Origin: Synergistaceae bacterium
GTDB taxonomy: Bacteria; Synergistota; Synergistia; Synergistales; Aminobacteriaceae
Length of the DNA: 52,025 nucleotides
Reading direction: 5' to 3'
NCBI GenBank assembly: GCA_017439345.1
Contig: JAFSJJ010000007.1
Span: 1-52,025, forward strand
Made by a program: the position numbers and the translations under genes. Below, in pieces: positions 1 to 9,141 of the stretch. Under the pieces are notes generated by a model that saw nothing but the letters and a program-made list of their open reading frames with translations, was not told the DNA's origin and searched no databases. Each line of letters opens with the position of its first letter. The first letter of the stretch is position 1.

Positions 1-105
1 CGGCTCACGGCAGATTCTGTCTTCTCACACATTCCAATAATAATTTAATTTCACTCAGGTTAATTCACTCGTCTTTATATTTACCTGGAGAGAGGCAGGC
101 ACTCA

Positions 106-1086
106 ATGCTTAGGCTTCTCAAGAGGGCAGCACGAAGACTCTTAGCAAATGATCATTTCCCGTTAATTCGCGACTGGTACTTTGAGAGGGACGCTTCAAG
201 ACGTATCGCAGCGTACGAAGCTCATTCAAGAATGTCATACACAGAGATCGAGTCAGCAATCAGCACTCAATATGAAAAAATGTTCGGTAGGACTCTTAAC
301 TGGGACAATCCGCAGACTTACAACGAGAAAATTCACGTCTCGAAAGTTTATATGCCTACACCGTTAAAGACTCGTTTAGCTGATAAATATTTAGTTCGCG
401 ATTGGATATGTGAGAAAATCGGCGATGAGTATTTAATACCGTTATTAGGCGTGTACGACTCGTTTGATGAGATCGATTTTGACTCGCTTCCTGATAAGTT
501 CGTGATTAAGTGCAATCATGACTCAGGGAGTGTTACTCTTATCAGCGATAAAAGCAAACTCGACATGAGACAGCTTAAGCGCAGATATGATTTATACATG
601 AAATTAAATTTTGCGTGGATGGGCTGGGAGATGCAATACAGAGATATTAAACCAAAAATATTAATCGAGCAGTACATGGGAGATGCGATTAATGATTATA
701 AATTCATGTGCTTTAACGGAGAACTTTATTATTGCTGGGTAGACTTTGACAGATTCACAAATCACAAACGAAATTTTTACGACCTTCAATGGAACTTGCA
801 GCCGTTTAATCAATATCATTACGGTAATTATACAGGAGAAGTAAAAGTCCCTCCGAAGTTTGAAGAAATGAAGCAGGCAGCCTCGAAATTATGCAAAGGT
901 TTTGAACATGTAAGAGTCGATTTATATCTAATTGGTGAAAAAATATATTTTGGTGAAATGACTTTTACAAACGGCAACGGTTTCGAGAAAATAACTCCGG
1001 ACGAATGGGCATACAAGCTCGGTTCACTTTGGCCGTTCGACAATGAAGCAAGAAAGAGAGTCTTAGCTCAGCGTTCGAGACCTTAG
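106..1086 (+). CDS. TupA-like ATP-grasp protein, polysaccharide biosynthesis
   Basis: A 326-residue protein resembling the TupA-like ATP-grasp family, found in capsule, teichuronopeptide and other surface-glycan clusters, where it is thought to form amide or peptide links on sugars. Visible signs are the N-terminal YNEKI block, the KFVIKCNHDSGS segment (about residues 131-142) and the central IEQYMGDAINDYKFMCFNGE stretch typical of an ATP-grasp nucleotide site, then an acidic metal-binding end (FGEMTFTNGNGF). The ATG has GGAGAGAGG about 10 nt upstream. It is convergent with the DciA-like gene and the two reading frames overlap by 24 bp at their 3' ends. The acceptor substrate cannot be told from sequence; its upstream neighbours lie outside the window. 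Confidence 0.8.
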   Translation: MLRLLKRAARRLLANDHFPLIRDWYFERDASRRIAAYEAHSRMSYTEIESAISTQYEKMFGRTLNWDNPQTYNEKIHVSKVYMPTPLKTRLADKYLVRDWICEKIGDEYLIPLLGVYDSFDEIDFDSLPDKFVIKCNHDSGSVTLISDKSKLDMRQLKRRYDLYMKLNFAWMGWEMQYRDIKPKILIEQYMGDAINDYKFMCFNGELYYCWVDFDRFTNHKRNFYDLQWNLQPFNQYHYGNYTGEVKVPPKFEEMKQAASKLCKGFEHVRVDLYLIGEKIYFGEMTFTNGNGFEKITPDEWAYKLGSLWPFDNEARKRVLAQRSRP

Positions 1087-1545
1087 ACTCTGCAAGCTCT
1101 CTAAGTAAGCCATTAGGTGAGACATCGCGAACTTTGCATCATTTGACAGAGACTCCGGACACTCGTTTATATATTCATTCACAAGAGAATCACTGACATT
1201 AACAGCCTGCTTTGACTCGATATGACTCTTGGCAGGCTGCGCTTTATCTTCATGACGTTCACCGGCAGTAATCTTTAATTCTATTTCTTCGTGATAGTCA
1301 TAACGGTTTGCCAGGACACGTGATATATTACCCTTCATGTTCGAGATAACCTGCGCTGTGTGAGTGCTGTCGACTGCAATATATAAATCGTTCTTTATAA
1401 AGTCATACGGTTTAGAGTGTCTTGAAGGAGCAGGCCCTACGACTGAAGCCCAGTTTTTACGCAGTTGTTCAAGTATATCCATTCGCCGGGCAGTGTGAGG
1501 CAGTAATTTCTTTACGTCAATTATTATTTTCTCGTCTTCGTTCAT
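1063..1545 (-). CDS. DUF721/DciA-like protein
   Basis: A 160-residue protein whose first 95 residues match the DUF721 (DciA) pattern: a helical start, then WASVVGP, a basic patch, and LYIAVDSTHTAQVISNMK, in which a beta strand precedes a helix. DciA proteins help load the replicative helicase in bacteria that lack DnaC/DnaI, and DUF721 genes usually lie next to recF or gyrB. Here it is the last gene of dnaN-recF-mnmG and starts inside the mnmG 3' end (29 bp overlap), so it is probably translationally coupled. The C-terminal 60 residues look like a linker plus a short helix. The helicase-loading role is inferred from family and context only. Confidence 0.7.
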   Translation of the reverse strand: MNEDEKIIIDVKKLLPHTARRMDILEQLRKNWASVVGPAPSRHSKPYDFIKNDLYIAVDSTHTAQVISNMKGNISRVLANRYDYHEEIELKITAGERHEDKAQPAKSHIESKQAVNVSDSLVNEYINECPESLSNDAKFAMSHLMAYLESLQSLRSRTLS

Positions 1546-3406
1546 TGCGGGCTAATATAACGCTTATTAACTGCACGTCAACAGGAGTAACTCCGGAAAT
1601 TCTCAATGCCTGGCCAAGTGATTCGGGCTTAAAGTGCTTTAACTTCTGGAGGCTCTCTGCTCTGAGTCCTTTTACTGAGTCATAATCAAAGTTTGAAGGT
1701 ATCTTTGCGTTGTCAAGATTTTTCATGCGTTCGACGACTCTAAATTCGCGCTCAAGATAGCCTGTGTAGCGTAACTCTGTCTCAACGTGAGAAATTTCTT
1801 CTTGAGTCAAAATTTTTTCACCCGGACAAATTTTATTTATAAGCTCGTAAGTAACTCCCCTGTGCTGTAAGAATTCTCCTGCTGTTAAAGACTCATTTAA
1901 TATTTCTGACTCGTACTCTTCGCAAAGCCTTGTTATCTCATCAGAAGGGTGAATGCGGGTAGATTTGAGTCTTGCAATCTCGCTGTCTTCATGAGCAAAT
2001 CTTTGCTGTAAGAATTCCCACTTTGAGTCATCGATTAAGCCTGCCTCCCGTCCGTAGTGTGAGAGTCTGTGAGCCGCGTTGTCCCATCGTAATAATAATC
2101 TGTGTTCGCATCGTCCTGTGAGCATTCTGTAGGGTTCATCGGTACTCTTGGTTGTAAGGTCATCGATTAACACTCCCAAATAACCGTCATCGCGTCCAAG
2201 TGTCAGAGGCTCTCTATCTTGAACGAATAAAGCTGCGTTTATTCCTGCTAAGAGTCCCTGAGCTCCTGCTTCTTCATAGCCTGAAGTCCCGTTTACTTGG
2301 CCAGCACAGAATAAGCCTGAAATATTTTTATTCTCGAGTGAGTGCTTTAACTGGTCAGGTAATAAATAAGCGTATTCGATTCCGTAACCCGGTTTGATGA
2401 TTTTAGCGTGTTCGCATCCCGGCAATGAGTGCACCATTTGAACTTGGACATCATAAGGCAGACTCGTTGAGAAATTTTGCACATAGACTTCATTTGTATT
2501 CAGTGATACAGGTTCGAATACTATCGGGTGTGTTATATGATCCGGAAATCGCAGGAATTTATCTTCAATAGAGGGGCAGTATCTTGGGCCGTGAGCTTGA
2601 ACTTCTCCTGTAACAAGCGGTGAACGCTTTATGTTTGCAGCAAGAATATTATATGTCTCTTCAGTAGTACGCGAGAAATAGCACGCATATTTTGACGAGT
2701 CATAAATTTTAGGTTCTCCGAATAAGTCAAAGCATAGAGGCTCATTCTCTGATAATTGCAGCTTAGTCCCGGTAAAATCTATAGTGTTAATATTGAGTCT
2801 CGGTGTCGTGTCAGTTCTCATGATTCCTGTTTGAATGCCAAGTTCATGAAGTGAGTCGAGTAATCTTTCTGAATTATTCTGACCCATAGGCCCGGACTTG
2901 AAAGAAATTTCGCCGATAAAGACTCTGCCGTTAATATAAACTCCTCCGCAAATGACGAGGGCGCGCGCTTTATATTCTGCTCCGTGACGAGTTAATATGC
3001 CTGTTATCTCGTTGTAATGAGTCAAGATTTTAATTGCTTCGTCCTGGTTAATATCAAGATTTTCTTGACTCGTTAATATTTTCCTGTAATAAGTCGAGTA
3101 CAATCCCGGGTCGCACTGAGCTCGCAATGCACGAACCGCAGCACCTTTTGAAGTGTTCAGCCATCGAATCATTAAAGTCGAGTAATCCGCAGCTCTAGCT
3201 TGTTCGCCTCCTAATGCACTGACCTCACGGACAAGATGACCTTTTGCAGGGCCTCCGATTGAAGGGTTGCACGGCATCAAAGCAGTATTGTCAATTGAAA
3301 GATTTAACATGAGAGTCTTGCAGCCAATCCGGGCAGAAGCTAACGCAGCCTCACACCCGGCATGACCGCCTCCGATTATAATAACGTCATAAGAATCACG
3401 AAACAC
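1517..3406 (-). CDS. mnmG: tRNA uridine-5-carboxymethylaminomethyl modification enzyme MnmG (GidA)
   Basis: MnmG, with MnmE, makes the (c)mnm5 modification at the wobble uridine of tRNAs using FAD and folate. The FAD-binding motif GGGHAG lies at residues 12-17, followed by the family block MPCNPSIGGPAKGHLVRE and the C-terminal LxxxRxxGxTP-like end (SLGQALRISGVTPVDV). I place the start at a GTG at 3406: GGAGG lies 11 nt upstream, the N-terminus then begins MFRDSYDVIIIGGGH as in the family, and the length becomes 629 residues, the usual size. The open frame extends upstream to 3526 but that part is inside recF. The gene overlaps the recF stop by 11 bp, so the two are coupled. Confidence 0.95.
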   Translation of the reverse strand: MFRDSYDVIIIGGGHAGCEAALASARIGCKTLMLNLSIDNTALMPCNPSIGGPAKGHLVREVSALGGEQARAADYSTLMIRWLNTSKGAAVRALRAQCDPGLYSTYYRKILTSQENLDINQDEAIKILTHYNEITGILTRHGAEYKARALVICGGVYINGRVFIGEISFKSGPMGQNNSERLLDSLHELGIQTGIMRTDTTPRLNINTIDFTGTKLQLSENEPLCFDLFGEPKIYDSSKYACYFSRTTEETYNILAANIKRSPLVTGEVQAHGPRYCPSIEDKFLRFPDHITHPIVFEPVSLNTNEVYVQNFSTSLPYDVQVQMVHSLPGCEHAKIIKPGYGIEYAYLLPDQLKHSLENKNISGLFCAGQVNGTSGYEEAGAQGLLAGINAALFVQDREPLTLGRDDGYLGVLIDDLTTKSTDEPYRMLTGRCEHRLLLRWDNAAHRLSHYGREAGLIDDSKWEFLQQRFAHEDSEIARLKSTRIHPSDEITRLCEEYESEILNESLTAGEFLQHRGVTYELINKICPGEKILTQEEISHVETELRYTGYLEREFRVVERMKNLDNAKIPSNFDYDSVKGLRAESLQKLKHFKPESLGQALRISGVTPVDVQLISVILARNERRRENNN

Positions 3407-4424
3407 TGAAATTAATACCTCCGAAATTTCTTGCTGTGTCAAAAGGCTTCTCAGGAGCTGTGATAAATACCTGCCATTTAGTCTTCTCGAGTTCCTGATA
3501 GGTCCATCTTCTGCCTTCTGAGTCAAGTTCAGCTGTTAAATCATCAAATAATAGCACAGGTTCGCGCTTGAGAATCATTGAGATCAATTTTCCTGCTGTG
3601 ATTATCATGTAAAGAATAAGCCTTCGCTTCTGACCCCTGCTGAGTGCTTCAGATGCAGGTCTGCTGCTATTGCATAGAGTTATAGCAATGTCCTCATAAT
3701 TAGGGCCGCATAACGGGTGCATGGCGTGAACTTCTCTTGATGAGTAATACTTTAAGGCATCGTGCAGATATTCTTCACCTGAAGTTTTTATAGCCGGTAA
3801 AAGCTCGAAATTATATTTACCCTGAGAAATAAAATTCTTGAAGTGTGAGAGTACTTGTCTTCTCTTGTCCATTATGAAGCCTCCTAACTGGCAGAATAAT
3901 TCTGTCGTAACGTCCGGAGACCTGCCCTTCTTTAATAAAGCTATTCGGTTACGCAAAATATATTTGAAGTCAGCGAGCTTCTTTGCATAAACAGGAATGA
4001 ACAGAGCGCAGAGTCTATCAAGAAATAAACGCCTCGAAGCAGGAGAGCCGTCAATTAAATTAGTGCTTCCCGTCAAGAATATTATTGAAGGTATAGAACG
4101 TCTCAAGTCAGTATTTGATATAGTCTTGTCGTTAAGTTTAAGAGTTATTCTCGATGTTATATTTGCTGTTATCGTGAAGTTCTCTTCGCCTGAGACCTGA
4201 GCTGCCGTGAACGCATTGAAAGTGTCGCTGTCCCATGTGATTAAATTTGCGTTTCGAGTGTGAGGGAAGACTCCCCAGCCTGTGAGAATGCTTAGGGACT
4301 CGAGTAAATTAGTCTTGCCGCTGCCGTTAGCTCCCAAAATCAAATTAATACCCGGTTCCCATTTTATTTTGAGTTCCGGGCCTAAGTTCCTGAAATTTTT
4401 TGCAATAGTGTAGTCTATCTTCAC
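3396..4424 (-). CDS. recF: DNA replication and repair protein RecF
   Basis: RecF is an SMC-like ABC ATPase that loads RecA at gaps and acts in recombinational repair. The Walker A motif GANGSGKT is at residues 31-38, an ABC signature-like LSRGQKRR lies in the C-terminal half, and Walker B is VLLFDDLTAELD. At 342 residues it is slightly shorter than the 360-370 usual for the family. It lies 2 bp downstream of dnaN and overlaps mnmG, the classic dnaN-recF order found near bacterial origins, although dnaA and gyrB are not in this window. Confidence 0.95.
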   Translation of the reverse strand: MKIDYTIAKNFRNLGPELKIKWEPGINLILGANGSGKTNLLESLSILTGWGVFPHTRNANLITWDSDTFNAFTAAQVSGEENFTITANITSRITLKLNDKTISNTDLRRSIPSIIFLTGSTNLIDGSPASRRLFLDRLCALFIPVYAKKLADFKYILRNRIALLKKGRSPDVTTELFCQLGGFIMDKRRQVLSHFKNFISQGKYNFELLPAIKTSGEEYLHDALKYYSSREVHAMHPLCGPNYEDIAITLCNSSRPASEALSRGQKRRLILYMIITAGKLISMILKREPVLLFDDLTAELDSEGRRWTYQELEKTKWQVFITAPEKPFDTARNFGGINFSVS

Positions 4425-4426
4425 GT

Positions 4427-5761
4427 TTAATAATTATTCTCTTGATTATCTTGATTATCGTGATGCTCTTGGCCTTCGTTAGAGTCTTGAGCTTGAGACT
4501 CCTGATGGACATCATCAAACGGCACAGGTTCAGCGTTGTTTGACTCAGATTCAGACTCAGACTCAGAATTTGACTCTGCATTAACTTCTTCAGGTTCAGG
4601 GTCATTATAGCTTGAGAAGTCGCCGATCTCTTCTGCTGTCATAGCGTCCTGATTGCTTAATCTTATGGGCATGAGCATATAAAGAAAGTCATCGCTTTCA
4701 CTCCGAGTCATTCTGCACTGTCCTTCTTCGTCGCTGAACTCTATAACTATATCGCCTGCTCCCAAAGCCTTTAAGCCGTCCTGAAAGAAATTAACGTTAA
4801 AGCCTATCTGCATATAACCGCCTTCGACTATTGCATCAAAGAATTCGCTTGAAGTTCCCATGTCCGGTGAACGTGCTGTAACTCTGATTTCTCCGTTAGG
4901 CTGCAGTGCCATCGCCATAATGTGAGACGGGTTAGTTCGTGCGATAATATCTACTCTATCAAGGACTGACATCAAGGCATCGCGTGAAACCCTCAAAGTA
5001 GTATGAACGTCGTTATTTAATATTCGCTTGTAATTAGGAAATGTAGACTCGATTAATCTTATTGAATATTCGGCCTCAGGAAGAACAAACCATGCTGTTG
5101 AGCCGTCGCTTAAGATTTTAACTGTCTCATCGCCTCCGCCTATCATCTTGCCCAAGTCTTTTAACGTAGGAGCAGGAAGCAGTAAATCAAAGTCTTTATT
5201 AACACTGCATAGAACTTTTGCTCGTGAGAGTCTTTTTCCGTCAGTCGATACTGAAATAATATAGCTCTCTGAAGTACGCAATAAGCATGTGCCTAAATAT
5301 TTAGGGAAGTCCTGAGGCTGTGAACTTGCTATGCTGCCTTCGGAAATGACCCTCGTTAAATCAGCCGCAATAATCTCGCAGATCTGATCAGCTCCTGCAC
5401 TATCAGGAATTTTCGGGAACGTATCTACGGGAATGATATTAAATCGAGCCTTGCTTCTGCCTGCTATGAATAATCCGCGTTCGTTATTTACGTCAAGTTT
5501 TACTGTGTCAGACGCAGATTTTCTTAAGAGACTCCCTAATAACACAACAGGTACTAAAGCTCTGCCCGGTTCTTTTACTATTACGCCCTGAGCATTGCAC
5601 TTCACGGAAGTTCTTAAATCAGTAGCTTCAAGTGTTACGCTGTTCTCGTCAGCATTGATTAATATTCCCGGTAAAGAATCCTTTGCGTTCCTTGTTCCTG
5701 CTGACTTCTCGGCGATGTTCCAGGCTTTAAGAAAAGTCTGTCTGTCGAGTTCAAGAATCAT
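4427..5761 (-). CDS. dnaN: DNA polymerase III sliding clamp (beta), with long acidic tail
   Basis: The sliding clamp holds DNA polymerase III on DNA. Residues 1-368 align with a complete three-domain clamp and end in MPIRL, which is where beta clamps normally stop. The protein then continues for 76 residues as a low-complexity tail rich in Glu, Ser, Asn, Asp, Gln and His, including a run of alternating Ser-Glu near residues 400-410. The tail is written with GACTCAGA-type DNA repeats. A C-terminal extension is odd because the clamp C-terminus lies near the partner-binding pocket. Similar acidic tails occur on DnaX here. The gene lies 32 bp after the AAA-RluD gene in the same direction. Confidence 0.95.
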   Translation of the reverse strand: MILELDRQTFLKAWNIAEKSAGTRNAKDSLPGILINADENSVTLEATDLRTSVKCNAQGVIVKEPGRALVPVVLLGSLLRKSASDTVKLDVNNERGLFIAGRSKARFNIIPVDTFPKIPDSAGADQICEIIAADLTRVISEGSIASSQPQDFPKYLGTCLLRTSESYIISVSTDGKRLSRAKVLCSVNKDFDLLLPAPTLKDLGKMIGGGDETVKILSDGSTAWFVLPEAEYSIRLIESTFPNYKRILNNDVHTTLRVSRDALMSVLDRVDIIARTNPSHIMAMALQPNGEIRVTARSPDMGTSSEFFDAIVEGGYMQIGFNVNFFQDGLKALGAGDIVIEFSDEEGQCRMTRSESDDFLYMLMPIRLSNQDAMTAEEIGDFSSYNDPEPEEVNAESNSESESESESNNAEPVPFDDVHQESQAQDSNEGQEHHDNQDNQENNY

Positions 5762-5793
5762 GAAATTTTATCTCCTTTTGTTAATAAGTAAAT

Positions 5794-8700
5794 TTATAAA
5801 TTATACTCGCCACGTAAAGCCTGTAGTAAATTTCTGAAATCTTCCGGAATAACCTGCCTGAATGATAAATTTTCACCTGTAACAGGATGAGTGAAAGCTA
5901 ATTTCCATGAGTGCAGGAATGCTCTTGATAAAAACTGCTCTTTAGCTCCGTACATAGTATCACCGAACAACGGACAGCCTAAAGCCGACATATGAACTCT
6001 GATTTGATGAGTCCTTCCTGTGAAAATCTTGCACTGAACGAGCGAAAACTTTTTCTGCGTCCATAGAACTTTATAGCCTGTTAATGCTTCCTTGCCGCCT
6101 TCAACTAATGCACGCTTTAACGGGTTATCGGGGTCAGCATCGAGAGGCCCGGACAATATGCCTTCAGGTCTTGGGGGGCATCCGTGAACGAGGGCAAGAT
6201 AATATTTATCGACTTGACGGCTTGCGAACATTTCACCTAATAACTGCGCTGACTCTTCAGTTCTGGCAACGACCATTAAGCCTGATGTGCCTTGATCGAG
6301 TCTGCTGACTATACCGGGTCTCAAGAACGCTGTCATTTCTTTTAGCTCAGGATAACGCAGAACGAGTCCCTGAATTAACGTCCCGTGCCAGTTTCCAGGA
6401 GCAGGATGGACAACGACTCCAGCAGGTTTATTGACGACGATTAAATACTCATCTTCATAGACTACATCATATTCGACTTCTTCACCCTGCAACGCTTCGA
6501 TGTTATCTGACGGCGGGAGCTCTACGTAATATATATCGCCTGTGCTGACTTTAGTAGAAAATTTTAGATTCGCACTCTTGCCCCTGATACAGCCTAACTT
6601 GAGCAAATTCTGGACTTTGGAGCGTGTTATATTCAGCTTCTCTGCAAGGAACACATCGAGTCTTATATAATCTTTATCTGCAATAACTTCTTTCATGTTA
6701 TCTGGTTTGGGTTCAGTCTCCTTGTTATTCTTGTTTAAATTTTTCATGACTACATCAAGAGCCGGTGTAAAGTGTTTGCGCCTGATTATAAACTCTTCTG
6801 GATTCTCTTTCACTGCCTCGAGGGCTGCTGAACGGCATATAAAATCTATATCTCCTCCGCTCATATCCTGAGTCAAAACCGCAAGTCCCGGCAGTTTTAC
6901 ATCTTCTGAAAGCGGCTTGTCTCTCAGTGCGAGTCTGAATATCTCTTCACGTTCGCTGGTATCGGGTAAAGGCATCTTTATTTTAACGTCAAAGACTCCT
7001 GGTGCGAATAAAGCCTTGTCTAATAATTTAGGTCTATTAGTCGCAGCAAGTACAGTGACTCCGTTTAACTCTTCAATGCCTGCTATTTCTGATAGAAACT
7101 GCCCTGTTAATCTATTTTCAGTTGAACCGAATGAAGAATTATTATTTGCCCTGTCAGGGAAAAGAGTATCTATGCCGTCAAAGAATATTATTGAAGGTGC
7201 TGCCTGCTTTGCTGTCCTGAAGATTTCTTTCAAGGCTCGTTCTGAGTCTCCTAAATAACGTGACATTAAGTTTGCGCTCTGGACGTTGATAAAATTAACT
7301 CCGCTGTCGTGAGCGAGTGCTTTTGCTAACATAGTCTTGCCTGTTCCTGGAGGTCCGTATAATATTATGCCTTTCACAGGTTTTATATTATAGCGTTCAA
7401 AAATTTCAGGATGAGTCAGAGGCCATATCACAGAGTCAATTAATTTAGTCTTTATCTCGGCGAGTCCTCCTATATCATTCATGCTGACATCAGGGACTTC
7501 AACGAATACTGCGCGTGTAGCTGAGGGTTCAGTCTCTAACAATGCGTTCATGAAATGCTTCATATTTACTTCAAGTTTTGCAATCTTCTCATATGGAATC
7601 TCCTGAGCCTGAAAATCTACAAAAGGCAATATATCTCGAACACATGACATGGCAGCTTCTTTTGCGAGGGCTTCTAAGTCTGCTCCGACAAATCCGTGTG
7701 ATAAATCTGCAATTTTCTTCAAGTCTACATCTTCGGCTAAAGGCATTCCCCTTGTATGAATCTTTAATATTTCGAGTCTGCCCTTTCTATCAGGAACTGG
7801 TATAGCAATTTCTCTATCAAATCTCCCCGGCCGTCTTAATGCAGGGTCTAAAGAGTTCGGGATATTCGTAGCTCCTATGACTATAAGCTGCCCCCGTGAT
7901 TTAAGTCCGTCCATGAGTGCTAATAACTGTGCTACTACTCTGCGTTCAACCTGCTTTTCACCTCCCATGTCCTCGCGTTTGGGTGCAATTGCGTCAATCT
8001 CGTCAATAAATATTATAGAAGGTGCACGGTCTTGAGCTTCCTCAAAGATTTTGCGCAGTCTCTCTTCACTTTCACCGTAAAACTTGCCTATGATCTCAGG
8101 GCCTGATATATGAGTGAACCATGCGTCAGTTTCATTTGCTACGGCTCTTGCTATTACAGTTTTCCCAGTGCCGGGAGGGCCGTATAACAACACTCCTCTA
8201 GGGGGCTGAATTCCGAGTCTCTCGAACACCTGAGGGAATCTCAACGGCAATTCAATCATTTCACGGACTTTGCGAATCTGAGAGCCTAATCCTCCTATAT
8301 CTTCATATGAAACTTTGTGAGTGTGATTGACTTCTAAAGGCTTCAATATATTCAAGTACGTAGACTTTGTGATTATAACTATGCCTTCTGGTGTAGAGTT
8401 CATAACCTGAAAATCGCAGACCCGAGTCCCAAACAGATTAACCCGGACTCTATCACCAGTATTAACTGCCTGGCCTTCTAAGAGTGAAAGTATGTAGCTT
8501 TCATCCTTCTCGCGTTCTGAGAGCTTTACGTCTCCCAAAGGCTGAAGGGTTATGCTCCCTGCGAAGTGATATATTGCGCTTGATTCGAGATTTATATTTT
8601 CATCGAGTGAGACTCCTGAATTTTCGCGTATTAATCCGTCAATCTGAATTATTCCTTGTCCTGTTTCTTTATCTCCGCTTCTGACTCGTGCTGCCGTAGT

Positions 8701-8832
8701 CTTTTTGCCTGTCAGTGAAATCAAATCGCCTTCAGACAAATTAAGAGCCTGCATATCATCCGGGTGAATTCGTGCAAGACCCTTCATAGCGTCGCCGGAG
8801 TAAGCCTCCTGAACTTTAAAGATTTTAAGCAT
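5794..8832 (-). CDS. CDC48-type double AAA ATPase fused to RluD-type pseudouridine synthase
   Basis: One open frame of 1012 residues joins two known proteins. Residues 1-170 look like the CDC48/VAT N-domain. D1 has Walker A at 218-225, Walker B IIFIDEID at 273-280 and an intact RRPGRFDR arginine-finger region. D2 has Walker A at 493-500, but Walker B reads IIFFDGID (548-555), with Gly in place of the catalytic Glu, and the RPGRFD motif has decayed to APGVFD. A short linker rich in Lys, Asn and Glu (about 697-712) leads to a full-length RluD from Met713: an S4-like RNA-binding domain, then RLDQGTSG with catalytic Asp846. RluD makes pseudouridines in 23S rRNA helix 69. Met713 could be an internal start, but the nearest AAGGAG lies 21 nt upstream, too far for a good site. 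No stop or frameshift separates the parts. Confidence 0.85.
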   Translation of the reverse strand: MLKIFKVQEAYSGDAMKGLARIHPDDMQALNLSEGDLISLTGKKTTAARVRSGDKETGQGIIQIDGLIRENSGVSLDENINLESSAIYHFAGSITLQPLGDVKLSEREKDESYILSLLEGQAVNTGDRVRVNLFGTRVCDFQVMNSTPEGIVIITKSTYLNILKPLEVNHTHKVSYEDIGGLGSQIRKVREMIELPLRFPQVFERLGIQPPRGVLLYGPPGTGKTVIARAVANETDAWFTHISGPEIIGKFYGESEERLRKIFEEAQDRAPSIIFIDEIDAIAPKREDMGGEKQVERRVVAQLLALMDGLKSRGQLIVIGATNIPNSLDPALRRPGRFDREIAIPVPDRKGRLEILKIHTRGMPLAEDVDLKKIADLSHGFVGADLEALAKEAAMSCVRDILPFVDFQAQEIPYEKIAKLEVNMKHFMNALLETEPSATRAVFVEVPDVSMNDIGGLAEIKTKLIDSVIWPLTHPEIFERYNIKPVKGIILYGPPGTGKTMLAKALAHDSGVNFINVQSANLMSRYLGDSERALKEIFRTAKQAAPSIIFFDGIDTLFPDRANNNSSFGSTENRLTGQFLSEIAGIEELNGVTVLAATNRPKLLDKALFAPGVFDVKIKMPLPDTSEREEIFRLALRDKPLSEDVKLPGLAVLTQDMSGGDIDFICRSAALEAVKENPEEFIIRRKHFTPALDVVMKNLNKNNKETEPKPDNMKEVIADKDYIRLDVFLAEKLNITRSKVQNLLKLGCIRGKSANLKFSTKVSTGDIYYVELPPSDNIEALQGEEVEYDVVYEDEYLIVVNKPAGVVVHPAPGNWHGTLIQGLVLRYPELKEMTAFLRPGIVSRLDQGTSGLMVVARTEESAQLLGEMFASRQVDKYYLALVHGCPPRPEGILSGPLDADPDNPLKRALVEGGKEALTGYKVLWTQKKFSLVQCKIFTGRTHQIRVHMSALGCPLFGDTMYGAKEQFLSRAFLHSWKLAFTHPVTGENLSFRQVIPEDFRNLLQALRGEYNL

Positions 8833-8865
8833 GTGTGATGATTTATCCCTTCAATAATTAATGCG

Positions 8866-8874
8866 TGCTATAAT
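8866..8874 (+). promoter_or_regulatory. Extended -10 promoter facing the structured intergenic region
   Basis: TGCTATAAT on the plus strand, identical to the extended -10 boxes in front of the antiporter gene and the licD operon. No coding gene follows in this direction for over 12 kb, so it most likely drives a non-coding RNA beginning near 8880. No good -35 is visible at 16-18 bp, which is tolerable for an extended -10. Confidence 0.5.
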
Positions 8875-8879
8875 AAAAG

Positions 8880-8984
8880 CGTCCGGGAGAGCTCGGACAA
8901 ATTATAATCTAGTTGCCGGTTAAGGTCGCTACCCTCAACCGACGAAGTATTTACTAGATTGACGGTTTAGGATATTATTTTTTT
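8880..8984 (+). ncRNA. Candidate antisense RNA to the small-peptide transcript
   Basis: This is the stretch between the plus-strand TGCTATAAT box and a run of seven T at 8978-8984. It holds three nested inverted repeats: GTCCG/CGGAC (8881-8898), AATCTAGT/ACTAGATT (8906-8913 with 8953-8960, a perfect 8-bp pair) and CGGTTAAGG/CCTCAACCG (8917-8925 with 8933-8941). On the minus strand the one mismatch of the last pair becomes a G-U wobble, so the minus transcript folds at least as well. The boundaries are inferred from the promoter and the T-run. I do not recognise it as a known RNA family. Confidence 0.35.
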
Positions 8985-9058
8985 ATCGCATTAATTAGAG
9001 AGGCAATCGCCTTTATCAAATTGGCAACCGCGTTAATGAACATAGTCCATTCTCGCAT
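8975..9058 (-). CDS. 27-residue amphipathic peptide, type I toxin-like
   Basis: A very short open frame with a clear ribosome binding site (AGGGGTGAG ending 5 nt before the ATG). The peptide begins MREWTMFINAVANLIK and ends in two Lys. From residue 6 on it is hydrophobic except for Asn9, Asn13, Lys16, Ser20, Asn23 and Lys27, which recur every 3-4 residues and would fall on one face of a helix. That is the design of TisB-type toxins and of phenol-soluble modulins. The leader has a strong hairpin (9077-9115), an extended -10 lies at 9172-9180, and a plus-strand promoter opposes it. I recognise no family; toxin function is inferred from architecture. Confidence 0.5.
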   Translation of the reverse strand: MREWTMFINAVANLIKAIASLINAIKK

Positions 9059-9076
9059 TAAGCTCACCCCTTTCAG

Positions 9077-9115
9077 GCGGGGGAAGATAAAACCTTTTCA
9101 ACGACAACCCCCCGC
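9077..9115 (-). promoter_or_regulatory. Leader hairpin near the small-peptide ribosome binding site
   Basis: GCGGGGG (minus-strand 9115-9109) pairs perfectly with CCCCCGC (9083-9077) around a 25-nt loop. The CCCC of the 3' arm could instead pair with the GGGG of the peptide's ribosome binding site at 9067-9070. Two exclusive folds are therefore possible, one of them hiding the start site. Metastable leaders of this kind are common in type I toxin mRNAs; the switching itself is inferred. Confidence 0.4.
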
Positions 9116-9141
9116 TTGATCGCCGGAGGCTCTCCTAGCAG

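Noticed and set aside
3396-3526. N-terminal extension of MnmG into recF
   Set aside because: The extra 40 residues are recF read in another frame; the GTG at 3406 has a strong ribosome binding site and gives the normal family start.
4400-5800. Replication origin beside dnaN-recF
   Set aside because: Gaps between these genes are under 40 bp, dnaA is absent, and I see no DnaA-box cluster or AT-rich unwinding region.
8880-8984. 6S RNA, tmRNA or RNase P RNA
   Set aside because: Too short and without the signature segments of these RNAs; only local hairpins are seen.
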